Shown here: positions 24,750 to 35,084 of the stretch, in pieces
Layout of the letters: each line of letters begins with the position of its first letter
How positions within the stretch are numbered: position 1 is the stretch's first letter
NCBI RefSeq assembly: GCF_020026925.1
Contig: NZ_JAIQDW010000002.1
Span: 62,001 to 126,000 of the forward strand
Reading direction: 5' to 3'
DNA: 64,000 bases
Origin: Flavobacterium hibisci
GTDB taxonomy: Bacteria > Bacteroidota > Bacteroidia > Flavobacteriales > Flavobacteriaceae
Program-made: the position numbers and the translations under genes
The notes under the pieces: model-generated
What the model was told of the DNA's origin: nothing
The model's database searches: none
What the model saw: only the letters and a program-made list of their open reading frames with translations

Positions 24750-26465
24750 ATGAGAATTAAAACCAAATTAAATCTGGGTGTCGGATTGTTATTTTTGATG
24801 ATTATTATCCTTTCGCTGGTTAGCGCTTATTCTGTTTTTTTGATTAAGCAGGATACCGAGAATATTCTCAAATCCAATTACAATACGCTGGAATATTCCC
24901 GAAATATGATTTCTGCTTTGGATGAAATTAAATTAGGTTCGAAACAGACAATTCATAATTTTGAAGAAAATCTCGAAAAACAAAGACGAAATATTACGGA
25001 GCCTGGCGAAAAACAAGCGACCGAAAAACTAAAAGAGAACTTTACTGTTTTAGCTAAAAATAATGCCGATGAAATTGTAAAAGCACATATTCGTCAGGAT
25101 ATTTTTGCGATCATGAAACTAAATCTGGATGCCATTAAACAGAAAAGTGACATTGCAAAAAAAACGGCCGAAACATCCAATTTCTCCATTGCAATTGTAG
25201 GCACTTTATGCTTTTTGATTGCTTTTAATTTATTGGTTAATCTTCCAAATAATATTGCGAATCCGATTAAAGAATTAACTTTTAGTATTAAGGAAATTGC
25301 GAATAAAAATTATTCAGAGCGTGTTCATTTTACCAGTCACAGCGAATTTGGGGATCTTGCCAAATCGTTTAATACCATGGCGCAAAAACTGGAAGAATAT
25401 CATGACAGCAATGTGTATAAACTTCTTTTTGAGAAAAAACGACTGGAAACGCTTATCAATAATATGAACGATCCAATTATTGGTTTGGATAACGAAGGAA
25501 TTGTTTTGTTTGCGAATGATGAAGCGTTGAAAATTATTGGTTTGAAATCAGAAGATATAATTGGGAAATCAGCTTCTGAATTGGCAATTTCGAATGATTT
25601 GATTCGTTCTTTAATTGTAAAAGAAAGCGAAACTCCAAAGAAACAACCTCTCAAAATTTTTGCTCACGGAAAAGAAAGTTATTTCGAAAAAGAAATTCAT
25701 AATATCACGATAACACCAACTGGCGAAGAAAAAGAAATGAACATTGGAGATGTAATTATTCTGCGAAATATTACGCTTTTTAAAGAACTGGATTTTGCCA
25801 AAACGAATTTTATTGCCACCGTTTCACACGAATTAAAAACGCCAATAGCCTCTATAAAATTGAGTCTGCAATTGCTTGAAAATGCTAAAACGGGCGATAT
25901 GAACGATGACCAGAAACAATTGGTCGAAAGTATTAAAGATGATAGTCAGCGTTTGTTGAAAATCACAGGCGAATTACTGAATTTATCACAATTGGAAACT
26001 GGAAATATTCAGCTGAATATTGAGAAAAGTAATCCGCATGCAATTGTGAATTATGCCGTAGAAGCCGTAAAAATTCAGGCCGATCAAAAACAGATTCAAT
26101 TAATTATTGATGCTGATGAAAACCTAAAAGACGTTAAAGCCGACAGCGAAAAAACGGGCTGGGTTTTAATTAATTATTTGTCGAATGCAATTCGGTATTC
26201 ATCTGAAAAAAGTACGATTCTCATTAAATTAAAAGAAGAAAACAATCAAATGGTTTTTCAGGTAATTGATACCGGACTCGGAATTGACACTAGATACAAA
26301 GACAAAGTTTTTGATAAATATTTTCAGATTCCGGGGAGCCCAAAATCCGGAACTGGATTGGGTCTGGCGATTAGCAAAGAATTTATTGAAGCGCAGAATG
26401 GAAGTGTTGGTGTTGAGAGTAATTTGGGATTAGGGAGTACGTTTTGGTTTTCACTAAAAATTTAA
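24750..26465 (+). CDS. Membrane sensor histidine kinase of the kdp cluster
   Basis: A 571-residue kinase with two membrane spans (about 8-32 and 147-168) around a helical periplasmic sensor of ~115 residues, a HAMP domain (about 168-220: NPIKELTFSIKEIANKNYSERV), a PAS domain (about 228-345: LINNMNDPIIGLDNEGIVLFANDEALKIIG), HisKA with SHELKTP (phospho-acceptor His360) and a HATPase domain with N box LINYLSNAIRYSS, DTGLGID and GTGLGLAISKEF. It is not a KdpD kinase half, which would have four spans and a GAF domain. It ends the kdp cluster and is the likely partner of the NtrC-type regulator at 14999. A strong terminator follows. Confidence 0.92.
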   Translation: MRIKTKLNLGVGLLFLMIIILSLVSAYSVFLIKQDTENILKSNYNTLEYSRNMISALDEIKLGSKQTIHNFEENLEKQRRNITEPGEKQATEKLKENFTVLAKNNADEIVKAHIRQDIFAIMKLNLDAIKQKSDIAKKTAETSNFSIAIVGTLCFLIAFNLLVNLPNNIANPIKELTFSIKEIANKNYSERVHFTSHSEFGDLAKSFNTMAQKLEEYHDSNVYKLLFEKKRLETLINNMNDPIIGLDNEGIVLFANDEALKIIGLKSEDIIGKSASELAISNDLIRSLIVKESETPKKQPLKIFAHGKESYFEKEIHNITITPTGEEKEMNIGDVIILRNITLFKELDFAKTNFIATVSHELKTPIASIKLSLQLLENAKTGDMNDDQKQLVESIKDDSQRLLKITGELLNLSQLETGNIQLNIEKSNPHAIVNYAVEAVKIQADQKQIQLIIDADENLKDVKADSEKTGWVLINYLSNAIRYSSEKSTILIKLKEENNQMVFQVIDTGLGIDTRYKDKVFDKYFQIPGSPKSGTGLGLAISKEFIEAQNGSVGVESNLGLGSTFWFSLKI

Positions 26466-26476
26466 TTTTTTTTAAA

Positions 26477-26520
26477 GCATAAAAAACGCCTTACTTTTAT
26501 TCGTAAGGCGTTTTTTATGC
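26477..26520. terminator. Bidirectional intrinsic terminator
   Basis: 26477-26494 and 26503-26520 form an 18-bp perfect stem (inner part ACGCCTTAC/GTAAGGCGT) around an 8-nt loop, flanked by A- and T-runs. It ends both the kinase gene and the converging permease gene (stop at 26522). Confidence 0.92.
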
Positions 26521-26521
26521 T

Positions 26522-27931
26522 TTATTCTTCTTTTGGTTTTGTCAAATAATAAACCGGAATACCAATTAACATAATTAAGATTCCCCAACCGCAGGTTGAA
26601 AACTTTGTAATCAGTAAAGAAACACTTATTGCTGATGCTAAAACAATGTAAAGCAATGGTAAAAACGGATATCCAAATGCTTTGTATGGTCTGTCAGCAT
26701 CCGGCATTTTTTTGCGTAATATAAAAATACCGTAGATTGTCAGGATGTAAAAAATCAAAACAATAATAATTACAAAGTCAAGTAATTCATTGTATTTTCC
26801 GGTAAGGCATAAAGCAGATGCCCAAATGCACTGTGCCCACAAAGCCCATGCAGGGACGCTAAATTTATTTAAAACAGTTGCTTTCTTAAAAAACAAACCG
26901 TCATTTGCCATCGTATAATACACTCTCGCACCAGCCATGATTAATCCGTTATTGCAGGCAAAAGTCGAAATCATAATCATAACAGCAATAATTATCGCTC
27001 CACTGTCTCCAAAGATATATTGGGAAGCAACAACTGCCACACGGTCTGATTTAGCAGTTGCAATTTCATTCATAGGAATTACTGCCAGATACATCAGGTT
27101 AGTCAAAACATAAATTACAGTTACAATAAAAGTCCCAAAAAATAAACTTAGACCTACATTACGTTTTGGGTTTTTAATTTCACCGGCAATAAAAGTTACT
27201 CCAACCCAGGCATCACTTGAAAACAAAGAGCCAACCATTGCTGCTGATATACCAGCAATTAATGCGCTTCCGCTAATTGGCAGCCATCCTTCATCTTTAA
27301 CATATTTTGATGTTTCCCAGGTATTTGCCCAATTGGCATCCCAAACTGTAGATTTCGCCGCAAGTGTTAATCCAAAGACGATTAAACCAAGCAGCGATAG
27401 TATTTTGATAATCGTTAAAACGGTCTGAAGAATCTTTCCGTTTTTCACACCGCGGCTATTAATAAAAGTTAATAACACAATGGTAACAATCGATACAATT
27501 TGTGCTGCATTCAGCTTAAAATCCCCCAATTCATATAATATATTCTCATCGCTCAGGGGTTCATAAAGATAGGCTGCAAATTTAGAGAAAGCTACACCTA
27601 CAGCAGCAATAGTTCCCGTTTGGATAACCGCAAAAAAGCTCCACCCATACAAAAAGGCAATCAGTTTATTGTATGCTTCTTTCAGATACACATATTGTCC
27701 TCCCGCATTTGGGAACATCGAACTCAGCTCACCATAACTTACAGCGGCAATAATGGTAATTAATCCTGAAATAAGCCAAATCAGCGTCAGCCAGCCGGCA
27801 GAACCAACTTGTCTGGCAATATCGGCACTTACAATAAATATCCCGGAACCAATCATAGATCCTACCACAAGCATAGTTCCGTCTAGTAATCCGAGTTCTC
27901 TTTTAAAATTTTCCTGGTTCTTTTCCTGCAT
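26522..27931 (-). CDS. APC-family amino acid permease
   Basis: A 469-residue inner-membrane transporter with about 12 spans. LLDGTMLVVGSMIGSGIFIVSADIARQVGSAGW is the conserved first helix with the GSGIF substrate-binding break of APC transporters; FGLTL..., AMVGSLFSSDAWVGVTFIAGEIKNPKRNVGLSLFFG is the helix 6 region with the E-I-K-N-P motif. It is most like LAT-type antiporters/amino acid exchangers (without a heavy chain), substrate unknown. It is a single gene with a terminator at its 3' end; the 253-bp spacer upstream (27932-28184) holds nothing I can name. Confidence 0.88.
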   Translation of the reverse strand: MQEKNQENFKRELGLLDGTMLVVGSMIGSGIFIVSADIARQVGSAGWLTLIWLISGLITIIAAVSYGELSSMFPNAGGQYVYLKEAYNKLIAFLYGWSFFAVIQTGTIAAVGVAFSKFAAYLYEPLSDENILYELGDFKLNAAQIVSIVTIVLLTFINSRGVKNGKILQTVLTIIKILSLLGLIVFGLTLAAKSTVWDANWANTWETSKYVKDEGWLPISGSALIAGISAAMVGSLFSSDAWVGVTFIAGEIKNPKRNVGLSLFFGTFIVTVIYVLTNLMYLAVIPMNEIATAKSDRVAVVASQYIFGDSGAIIIAVMIMISTFACNNGLIMAGARVYYTMANDGLFFKKATVLNKFSVPAWALWAQCIWASALCLTGKYNELLDFVIIIVLIFYILTIYGIFILRKKMPDADRPYKAFGYPFLPLLYIVLASAISVSLLITKFSTCGWGILIMLIGIPVYYLTKPKEE

Positions 27932-28184
27932 TTTTTTGGTTTTTGGTTGGTTAAAGATATACTTTTTTTAGAAACCTTTTTAATAGGACAGTTAGATTGT
28001 TAAGGTAAAAAAACAAAGACCAGTTTACATTTTAAACTCACAAGAGAATAACGGAATTAAACAAGAGCAATTCCCTTATATTATTTTAACTAATGACAAT
28101 TTAAGGCTTAAATTTTGACTAAAACCAGTTTTGTGAAGGGTAAAAAAGTTTGACGTGGCTTATTGTAATTATAAAAAATTAAAC

Positions 28185-29303
28185 TTATTCCAAAACACGG
28201 TTTACCTGCGAAAAAGTTCTTTCGTAATAAGGCTCTTTGGTTGAAGAAATAATAACCCCTCCATGAGTTGAGGAATGAACGAATTTAATTTCTTCATCAA
28301 CAACTTCTACAACCATTCCAACATGATTGATTCGGCTTCTACCGTTGGTCTTAAAGAAAATTAAATCTCCTTTTTGGGCTTCTTCGGGATTGACTTTTGT
28401 ACCAATTCTGGATTGTTCTATAGAGCTTCTCGGCAGCTTTATATCAAAATTACCAAAAGTACAATACATTAGTCCTGAGCAATCAAAACCTGCTTTTGTT
28501 GTCCCGCCTGAGCGATAACGGGTACCAATGTTTTCAGTAGCATTTATAATCAGCTGATCAACTAACTCTGGGTAATTACTAACTTTTATTACTGTAGAGG
28601 AATCCTTCTTAACAGATGTATCATTTGTTGCAACAACTGAAGAATTTACAGTGCTCGTTGTTTCCTGACTAGCCTTTGAAGCCTGCAGGTTATTTGCTTT
28701 TTCTTTGGAAGCAAGAATTTTTAGCTTATAGCCAATAGGTAGTTTATTCTTGATTTCAGGGTTTTGCTTTTCTAATTCAGCTACGGTAATTCCGAATTCT
28801 CTCGCGATTGCGTATTTTGTTTCTTTTGGCATAACTTCCCTTGAAACTTCAACCAACTCTGATGGAGCATTTTCAATCGGCTGCTGCACTACTGAATTCC
28901 CGTTGGAAGGAATGACAATCTGTTTTCCAATTTTAAGTCCTTCTGTTTCTAATGAAGGATTGGCTTTTTTCAGATCTTCAACTGAAACTTTATATTTTTT
29001 TGATATTCCCCAAAGTGTTTCTTTTGCCAAAACCTCATGAGTACCGGGAGTTGTCTGAGCAACGTCTTGATTGGATTTTATTTCCTGAGATGCATTAGAA
29101 TTGGGAATTAATAAAACCGAATTTAATTTTAAAATTTTCGGCGCATCCGGATTGGCGTTTGCGATATCTTTTGGCTTAACACCGTATTTTTTAGCAATAT
29201 TGTAAAGGTTATCACCTTTTGAAATGGTATGCCTGATGTAATTATCCTGAGAAAAAGCACTTACTGAAAAAAGCAAAAATATAAAGACAAATCTGAAAAT
29301 CAT
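28185..29303 (-). CDS. Secreted LysM-NlpC/P60 peptidoglycan hydrolase
   Basis: A 372-residue exported cell-wall endopeptidase. A signal peptide (MIFRFVFIFLLFSVSAFSQ) is followed by three LysM domains: about 22-67 (HTISKGDNLYNIAKKYGV), 88-132 (HEVLAKETLWGISKKYKV) and 150-195 (REVMPKETKYAIAREFGI). After a Ser/Thr linker comes an NlpC/P60 domain (about 245-372) with catalytic Cys in FDCSGLMYC, His in RINHVGMVVEV and a further polar residue, His, in KFVHSSTHGG. It likely cuts stem peptides. It is monocistronic; the spacer upstream (29304-29547) shows no other gene. Confidence 0.92.
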   Translation of the reverse strand: MIFRFVFIFLLFSVSAFSQDNYIRHTISKGDNLYNIAKKYGVKPKDIANANPDAPKILKLNSVLLIPNSNASQEIKSNQDVAQTTPGTHEVLAKETLWGISKKYKVSVEDLKKANPSLETEGLKIGKQIVIPSNGNSVVQQPIENAPSELVEVSREVMPKETKYAIAREFGITVAELEKQNPEIKNKLPIGYKLKILASKEKANNLQASKASQETTSTVNSSVVATNDTSVKKDSSTVIKVSNYPELVDQLIINATENIGTRYRSGGTTKAGFDCSGLMYCTFGNFDIKLPRSSIEQSRIGTKVNPEEAQKGDLIFFKTNGRSRINHVGMVVEVVDEEIKFVHSSTHGGVIISSTKEPYYERTFSQVNRVLE

Positions 29304-29547
29304 TATTTGGGGAATTTTAATTTTCTATACTACTATCCCTTCTTAATTTTAACTCAAAAAAGAAGTTTTATTACCAAAAATGCGAATTTAACTTTTTTAA
29401 GTAAAAAATACACCTTTTTTAACAACAAATTTATTTCAAATTAGAAACCTGAAAACGTTTTTGAAGCTAACTCAAAGTTTTTGTGTGAGTTATCCTTTTT
29501 AGTAAAATCATAAAATTTAAAATAAAAATTGTAGTGAAAATGGGACT

Positions 29548-29626
29548 TTTAGCCCGGATGGAAGTGGCATCCTTTTTTCCCGATAGTTATCGGGAAAAAA
29601 GATAAAACGTACAGCCGGAATAGCTA
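29548..29626. repeat. TTAGCCC-type structured repeat, copy 2
   Basis: It begins TTAGCCCGGATGGAAGTGG, has a central hairpin (TTTTTTCCCGATA...TATCGGGAAAAAA, 29574-29600) and ends AACGTACAGCCGGAATAGCT, closely following copy 1 at 22117-22197 at both ends but with another centre. It lies in the 380-bp gap between acnA and the NlpC/P60 gene; no gene is seen in the rest of that gap. Confidence 0.85.
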
Positions 29627-29631
29627 CAAAT

Positions 29632-29659
29632 AAAAAACGCCCTGTTTTCACAGAGCGTT
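29632..29659 (-). terminator. Terminator of the AcnA-type aconitase gene
   Basis: On the minus strand AACGCTCTGT pairs with ACAGGGCGTT (one G-U) around GAAA, followed by TTTTTT. It starts 25 bp after the stop codon. Confidence 0.9.
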
Positions 29660-29683
29660 CTTAACTAGTATTAAAATTTAAGA

Positions 29684-31948
29684 TTAAGCTTTTCCGGCAG
29701 CAATTAAGTTTAATGCAGAACCCGCAACGAACCACCCAATCTGACCTTCATTGTACGTATGATTTGCCAAAATTATATCTTTTGAACCATCAGCATGAAC
29801 AAATTCTAATGTTAATGGTTTTCCTGGAGCAAATTCCGTTAAATCAGTAAAATTAATGGTGTCATTTTCCTGAATTTTATCATAATCAGCTTCGTTAGCG
29901 AAAGTCAATCCTAAAAGACCTTGTTTTTTAAGGTTTGTTTCGTGGATACGGGCAAAAGATTTTACTAATACCGCTTTAACTCCTAAGAAACGTGGTTCCA
30001 TAGCAGCGTGTTCACGAGAGGAACCTTCTCCATAATTGTGATCTCCCACAACGATCGACGGAACTCCTGCCGCTTTGTAGGCACGTGCTACTGCAGGAAC
30101 AGCATCATATTGTCCTGTCAATTGATTTTTTACCGAGTTAGTTTTTTGGTTGAATGCATTTACGGCACCAATCAGCATATTATTCGAAATATTATCTAAG
30201 TGCCCACGGAAACGCAACCAAGGTCCCGCCATAGAAATGTGGTCTGTTGTACATTTTCCGAAAGCTTTGATTAGCAATTTAGCTCCAGTAATATTTTTGC
30301 CATCCCAGGCATCAAAAGGCGCTAATAACTGCAAACGCTCTGAAGTAGGACTAACCACAACCTGAACACCTGAACCATCCTCTGCAGGAGCCTGAAATCC
30401 AGGATCTTCAGCATAGAAACCTTTTTCCGGCAATTCGTCTCCAGTTGGTTCATCAAGCATTACTTCTTCACCTTCTTCGTTTATTAATTTATCTGTTAAT
30501 GGATTGAAACCTAAATCACCTGCGATTGCTAAAGCCGTTACCAATTCAGGAGAACCTACGAAAGCCAAAGTATTAGGATTACCGTCTGCACGTTTTGAGA
30601 AGTTACGGTTGAAAGAATGAACGATTGTATTTCTTTCTTCTTTCTCTGCTCCTTCCCTGTCCCACATACCGATACATGGTCCACAAGCGTTGGCAAAAAC
30701 TGTTGCTCCAATTTTATGGAATGTATCTATAAACCCATCTCTTTCGATTGTAGAACGAACGACTTCAGACCCCGGAGTGATTGTAAATTCTGCTTTTGTT
30801 TTTAAGTTTTTCTCTGCAACCTGCCTGGCTAAAGAAGCTGCACGGGAAATATCTTCGTAGGATGAGTTGGTACACGAACCAATTAAACCAACCTGTATTT
30901 GCAATGGCCAGTTATTTTTGATGGCCTCTTCTTTCATCTTAGAAATTGGAGTAGCTAAATCCGGAGTAAAAGGACCATTTAAGTGTGGCTCTAACTCAGA
31001 TAAGTTAATTTCGATAACCTGATCAAAATATTTTTCAGGATCAGCGTAAACTTCCGGATCACCTGTTAAGTAAGAAGCTATTTTATCAGCAGCATCTGCT
31101 ACATCAGCTCTGTTTGTGGAACGCAGATAACGGCTCATAGAATCATCGTAACCAAAAGTTGAAGTTGTAGCTCCAATTTCAGCTCCCATGTTACAAATGG
31201 TACCTTTACCAGTGCAAGACATAGCTGTTGCTCCTTCTCCAAAATATTCAACGATAGCACCTGTTCCTCCTTTTACAGTAAGAATACCGGCAACTTTAAG
31301 AATAACATCTTTTGGAGCTGTCCAGCCTGATAACTTACCGGTTAGTTTAACTCCAATTAATTTAGGAAATTTCAATTCCCACGCCATTCCAGACATAACA
31401 TCTACAGCATCAGCACCGCCGACACCAATCGCTACCATTCCTAAACCTCCTGCATTTACAGTATGAGAATCGGTACCAATCATCATTCCGCCCGGGAAAG
31501 CATAATTTTCAAGTACAACCTGGTGAATAATTCCGGCTCCCGGTTTCCAGAAACCAATTCCGTATTTATTAGAAACTGACGACAAGAAATCGAAAACTTC
31601 ATTACTTTGTGTTTTTGCTCTGGCCAAATCGGTTGCAGCATCTACTTTTGCCTGAATCAGGTGATCACAGTGGACCGTTGTAGGAACTGCAACTTTTGAT
31701 TTACCGGCATGCATAAACTGCAATAACGCCATTTGTGCCGTTGCATCCTGACAGGCTACGCGATCCGGTGCGAAGTCAACATAATCAACTCCTCTTCCAA
31801 ACGCTTTGGTTGGATTTCCATCCCAAAGGTGATTGTACAAAATTTTCTCTGTTAAAGTAAGTGGACGACCAACAATCTGGCGTGCTGCATCAACACGGGC
31901 AGGCATGTTGTCATACACTTTTTTAATCATTTCAATATCAAAAGCCAT
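29684..31948 (-). CDS. acnA: Aconitate hydratase (AcnA/mitochondrial type)
   Basis: A [4Fe-4S] enzyme of the TCA cycle that interconverts citrate and isocitrate. The 754 residues match the mitochondrial aconitase type rather than the ~890-residue bacterial AcnA. Cluster cysteines are in [18 protein letters not shown] and [14 protein letters not shown]. Other family segments are [35 protein letters not shown] and, in the swivel domain, [23 protein letters not shown] different aconitase (AcnB) lies next upstream on the same strand, 370 bp away, but with its own terminator, so the two are separately transcribed. Confidence 0.95.
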   Translation of the reverse strand: MAFDIEMIKKVYDNMPARVDAARQIVGRPLTLTEKILYNHLWDGNPTKAFGRGVDYVDFAPDRVACQDATAQMALLQFMHAGKSKVAVPTTVHCDHLIQAKVDAATDLARAKTQSNEVFDFLSSVSNKYGIGFWKPGAGIIHQVVLENYAFPGGMMIGTDSHTVNAGGLGMVAIGVGGADAVDVMSGMAWELKFPKLIGVKLTGKLSGWTAPKDVILKVAGILTVKGGTGAIVEYFGEGATAMSCTGKGTICNMGAEIGATTSTFGYDDSMSRYLRSTNRADVADAADKIASYLTGDPEVYADPEKYFDQVIEINLSELEPHLNGPFTPDLATPISKMKEEAIKNNWPLQIQVGLIGSCTNSSYEDISRAASLARQVAEKNLKTKAEFTITPGSEVVRSTIERDGFIDTFHKIGATVFANACGPCIGMWDREGAEKEERNTIVHSFNRNFSKRADGNPNTLAFVGSPELVTALAIAGDLGFNPLTDKLINEEGEEVMLDEPTGDELPEKGFYAEDPGFQAPAEDGSGVQVVVSPTSERLQLLAPFDAWDGKNITGAKLLIKAFGKCTTDHISMAGPWLRFRGHLDNISNNMLIGAVNAFNQKTNSVKNQLTGQYDAVPAVARAYKAAGVPSIVVGDHNYGEGSSREHAAMEPRFLGVKAVLVKSFARIHETNLKKQGLLGLTFANEADYDKIQENDTINFTDLTEFAPGKPLTLEFVHADGSKDIILANHTYNEGQIGWFVAGSALNLIAAGKA

Positions 31949-32256
31949 AGTTATATATTAATTATGTTAGTGTAAATCAGCTTAAATTTAAGGATTTTAT
32001 TATGGTTTATGCTAAAATAATTGTTAATACTATTATTTAAAACTATTCTATTTTTCTTAAAAGGGAGTAAATTGAAAATCAATCTAATATAATTATTTAG
32101 CTTTTACAATAACCTATTGTAATTGCTACCTCCAACTTTAAAAATTTGATTTAGCAAACCATCCAACGGTAATCCAGCAGTGATAAGAAACGTTTAACTC
32201 GCAGTGAAGAACGAATTAATGTTAGAAGCGAATAACCCGTAGCCAAAATATAAATA
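31949..32256. other. Spacer between the two aconitase genes
   Basis: About 300 bp with no gene I can support. It should carry the acnA promoter. The only structure noticed is a short perfect palindrome, TTACAATA/TATTGTAA, at 32104-32122 with a 3-nt loop and no T-run; it could be an operator but nothing identifies a regulator. Confidence 0.5.
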
Positions 32257-32296
32257 AAAAAGAGACAACCTATTACTTACTAAGTTGCCTCTTTTT
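32257..32296 (-). terminator. Terminator of acnB
   Basis: 32257-32269 (AAAAAGAGACAAC) pairs with 32284-32296 (GTTGCCTCTTTTT), with one G-U pair on the minus strand, and ends in a T-run. It lies 23 bp after the acnB stop. Confidence 0.88.
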
Positions 32297-32318
32297 AGAA
32301 ATTATGAAATTGCTACTA

Positions 32319-35084
32319 TTATAATTTAGTAGAGATTGGTTTGAATTTTGTTAAGTTGATACCTTCAACCGCAGCTTTATACTCTCCGATAGATGGCATT
32401 CTTCCTAAAATTGCAGAAAGCACAACTACTGGTGTTGATGCTAATAAAGACTCTCCTTTTTTACCCTCTCTATCCTCTACTACACGTCCCTGGAACAAAC
32501 GAGTTGAAGTAGCTAATACAGTATCTCCTTTTTCAGCTTTTTCCTGGTTACCCATACATAAGTTACAACCAGGACGCTCTAAATACATAATATTTTCGTA
32601 TTCTGTACGTGCTGTAGATTTTGGTAAGGCATCTGAGAATTCGAAACCTGAATATTTTTGTAACATTTCCCAATCACCTTCAGCTTTTAATTCGTCGATG
32701 ATGTTATACGTAGGAGCTGCAACTACTAAAGGTGCGTTGAATTTAACTTCCCCATTTTGTTTTTCAACATTGCGTAACATTTGAGAAACAATTTTCAAAT
32801 CGTCTTTATGGACCATGCAAGAACCTACAAAACCTAAATCTACTTTTTTATCTGTTCCATAGAAAGATAATTCGCGAATGGTATCGTGTGTATAACGTTT
32901 AGAAACATCAACATTGTTAACATCTGGGTCAGCAATCATTGGTTCCTCGATTAAATCTAAATCGATAACAACTTCAGCATAGTATTTTGCATTATCGTCT
33001 GGAGTTAAAGCCGGTTTAGCACCTGTTTTAATTTCCTCGATACGTTTGTTTGCTTTATCAATTAAACCTTGTAAAACCTTGTTTTTGTTGTCCATACCTT
33101 TATCAATCATGATTTGGATACGAGACTTAGCAATTTCTAACGATTGAATTAATGTTTCGTCCTGAGAAATACAGATAGAAGCTTTCGCTTTCATTTCTGC
33201 TGTCCAGTCTGTAAATGTAAACGCCTGGTCAGCTAATAAAGTTCCGATATGAACCTCAATAATACGACCTTGGAAAACGTTCTCACCATCAAATTGCTTC
33301 AACATTTGAGATTGCGTCGCATGAACTACATCACGGAAATCCATGTGTTGTTTCATCTCACCTTTAAAAGTAACTTTTACAGATTCCGGGATTGGCATAG
33401 AAGCTTCACCTGTTGCTAAAGCTAAAGCTACAGTTCCTGAATCAGCACCGAAAGCAACCCCTTTAGACATACGTGTATGTGAATCTCCACCGATGATAAT
33501 TGCCCACTCATCAATTGTAATATCATTTAACACTTTATGAATAACGTCTGTCATTGAATGATATTCCCCTTTAGGGTCTCTCGCTGTAATAACACCGAAA
33601 TCGTTCATGAACTTCATTAACTTAGGAATATTAGCTTGCGCTTTTTTGTCCCAAACTGAAGCTGTGTGACATCCTGATTGGTAAGCACCATCAACAACTG
33701 GAGAAATAACTGTAGCCGCCATAGACTCTAATTCCTGAGCAGTCATTAAACCTGTAGTATCCTGAGAACCTACGATGTTAACTCTCACACGTACGTCTGA
33801 TCCTGCATGTAATGTTTTACCTGGAGTTACACCAACTGCATTTTTGTTGAAGATTTTTTCAACAGCAGTTAATCCCTGACCTTCTATAGAAACTTCTTTA
33901 GCTGGTGCAAATACTGTTGGAGCAGTAACTCCTAAAGCTTGCGCAGCAAATGTTTGGATTTTTTTACCAAAAACGATTGCATAAGATCCACCCGCTTTGA
34001 TAAATTCTATTTTTTGAGGAGTGAAAGACTTAGAAATATCTTTTAATTCTTTCTCACCGTTGTATAATTTTTTAGTTTTTGTATTGATTGTCAATACAGT
34101 TCCTGTAGCTACAGAATAAACTTCTTCTAAAACAGGATCACCAGCTTCGTTACGAACTACGTTTCCTTCTGCATCTGTTTTCTTTACCCAGTTTTGTAAG
34201 TCGATACCGATACCACCTGTTACGTCTACAGTAGTTAAGAAGATAGGAGAGATTCCGTTAGTACCTGCTACAATTGGAGCAATGTTCACGAAAGGAATGT
34301 ATGGAGATGCTTGCTTACCAGTCCATAAAGCTACGTTGTTTACACCTGACATACGAGAAGATCCAACTCCCATTGTTCCTTTTTCAGCGATTAACATAAC
34401 AGAAGCATCTGGATGCTGTGCTTGCAATGCTTTAATTTCTGCCTGAGCTTCAGGAGTAATCATACATTTTCCATGTAATTCACGGTCAGATCGAGAGTGT
34501 GCCTGGTTACCTGGAGATAATAAATCAGTAGAGATATCACCTTCTGCAGCGATGTAAGTAACCACTTTAATTTCTTCAGCAACTTCGGGTAATTTTGTAA
34601 AAAATTCAGCTTTTGCGTAGCTTTCTAAAATTTCTTTTGCAATTGTGTTACCAGCGCTGTAGGCTTCTGCTAAGCGGGCTGTATCAGCATCATATAAATA
34701 AACCTGAGTTTTTAAAACTTCAGCTGCTTGTTTAGCAATTGCAGCATCATTACCCAAAGCTAAATCAAGAAGTACTTCAATAGAAGGTCCTCCTTTCATA
34801 TGTGACAATAATTCGAAGGCAAAAGCAGGTGGAATTTCTTTTACTTCAGATTCACCAAGAATGATTTCTTTTAAAAACTTAGCTTTCTCACCTGCAGCAC
34901 TAGTGGTTCCAGGCAAAGTGTTGTAAATAAAAAACTTAAGAGAATCCTCTCTGTATTCATTATTTAAATCTTTTATTTGCGCAATGATTTCGCTTAGTAA
35001 TTCAGCACCATCAATTGGCTTCGGATGAAGACCCTGGGCTTTTCTTTCTTCAATCTCTTGAATGTAATCCTTGTAAATATTCAT
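32319..35084 (-). CDS. acnB: Bifunctional aconitate hydratase 2 / 2-methylisocitrate dehydratase
   Basis: The AcnB-type aconitase, 921 residues (E. coli 865). The N-terminal HEAT-like domain (about 1-160: YKDYIQEIEERKAQGLHPKPIDGAELLSEII...) and the swivel domain (LLSPGNQAHSRSDRELHGKCMI, GVGSSRMSGVNN) precede the catalytic part. Cluster cysteines are in LGFVGSCMVHKDDLK and ERPGCNLCMGNQEKA; GGDSHTRMSKGVAFGADSGTVALALATG is also typical. It can act in the TCA cycle and, in some bacteria, in the methylcitrate cycle. The presence of both AcnA and AcnB types side by side is of note. Confidence 0.95.
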   Translation of the reverse strand: MNIYKDYIQEIEERKAQGLHPKPIDGAELLSEIIAQIKDLNNEYREDSLKFFIYNTLPGTTSAAGEKAKFLKEIILGESEVKEIPPAFAFELLSHMKGGPSIEVLLDLALGNDAAIAKQAAEVLKTQVYLYDADTARLAEAYSAGNTIAKEILESYAKAEFFTKLPEVAEEIKVVTYIAAEGDISTDLLSPGNQAHSRSDRELHGKCMITPEAQAEIKALQAQHPDASVMLIAEKGTMGVGSSRMSGVNNVALWTGKQASPYIPFVNIAPIVAGTNGISPIFLTTVDVTGGIGIDLQNWVKKTDAEGNVVRNEAGDPVLEEVYSVATGTVLTINTKTKKLYNGEKELKDISKSFTPQKIEFIKAGGSYAIVFGKKIQTFAAQALGVTAPTVFAPAKEVSIEGQGLTAVEKIFNKNAVGVTPGKTLHAGSDVRVRVNIVGSQDTTGLMTAQELESMAATVISPVVDGAYQSGCHTASVWDKKAQANIPKLMKFMNDFGVITARDPKGEYHSMTDVIHKVLNDITIDEWAIIIGGDSHTRMSKGVAFGADSGTVALALATGEASMPIPESVKVTFKGEMKQHMDFRDVVHATQSQMLKQFDGENVFQGRIIEVHIGTLLADQAFTFTDWTAEMKAKASICISQDETLIQSLEIAKSRIQIMIDKGMDNKNKVLQGLIDKANKRIEEIKTGAKPALTPDDNAKYYAEVVIDLDLIEEPMIADPDVNNVDVSKRYTHDTIRELSFYGTDKKVDLGFVGSCMVHKDDLKIVSQMLRNVEKQNGEVKFNAPLVVAAPTYNIIDELKAEGDWEMLQKYSGFEFSDALPKSTARTEYENIMYLERPGCNLCMGNQEKAEKGDTVLATSTRLFQGRVVEDREGKKGESLLASTPVVVLSAILGRMPSIGEYKAAVEGINLTKFKPISTKL

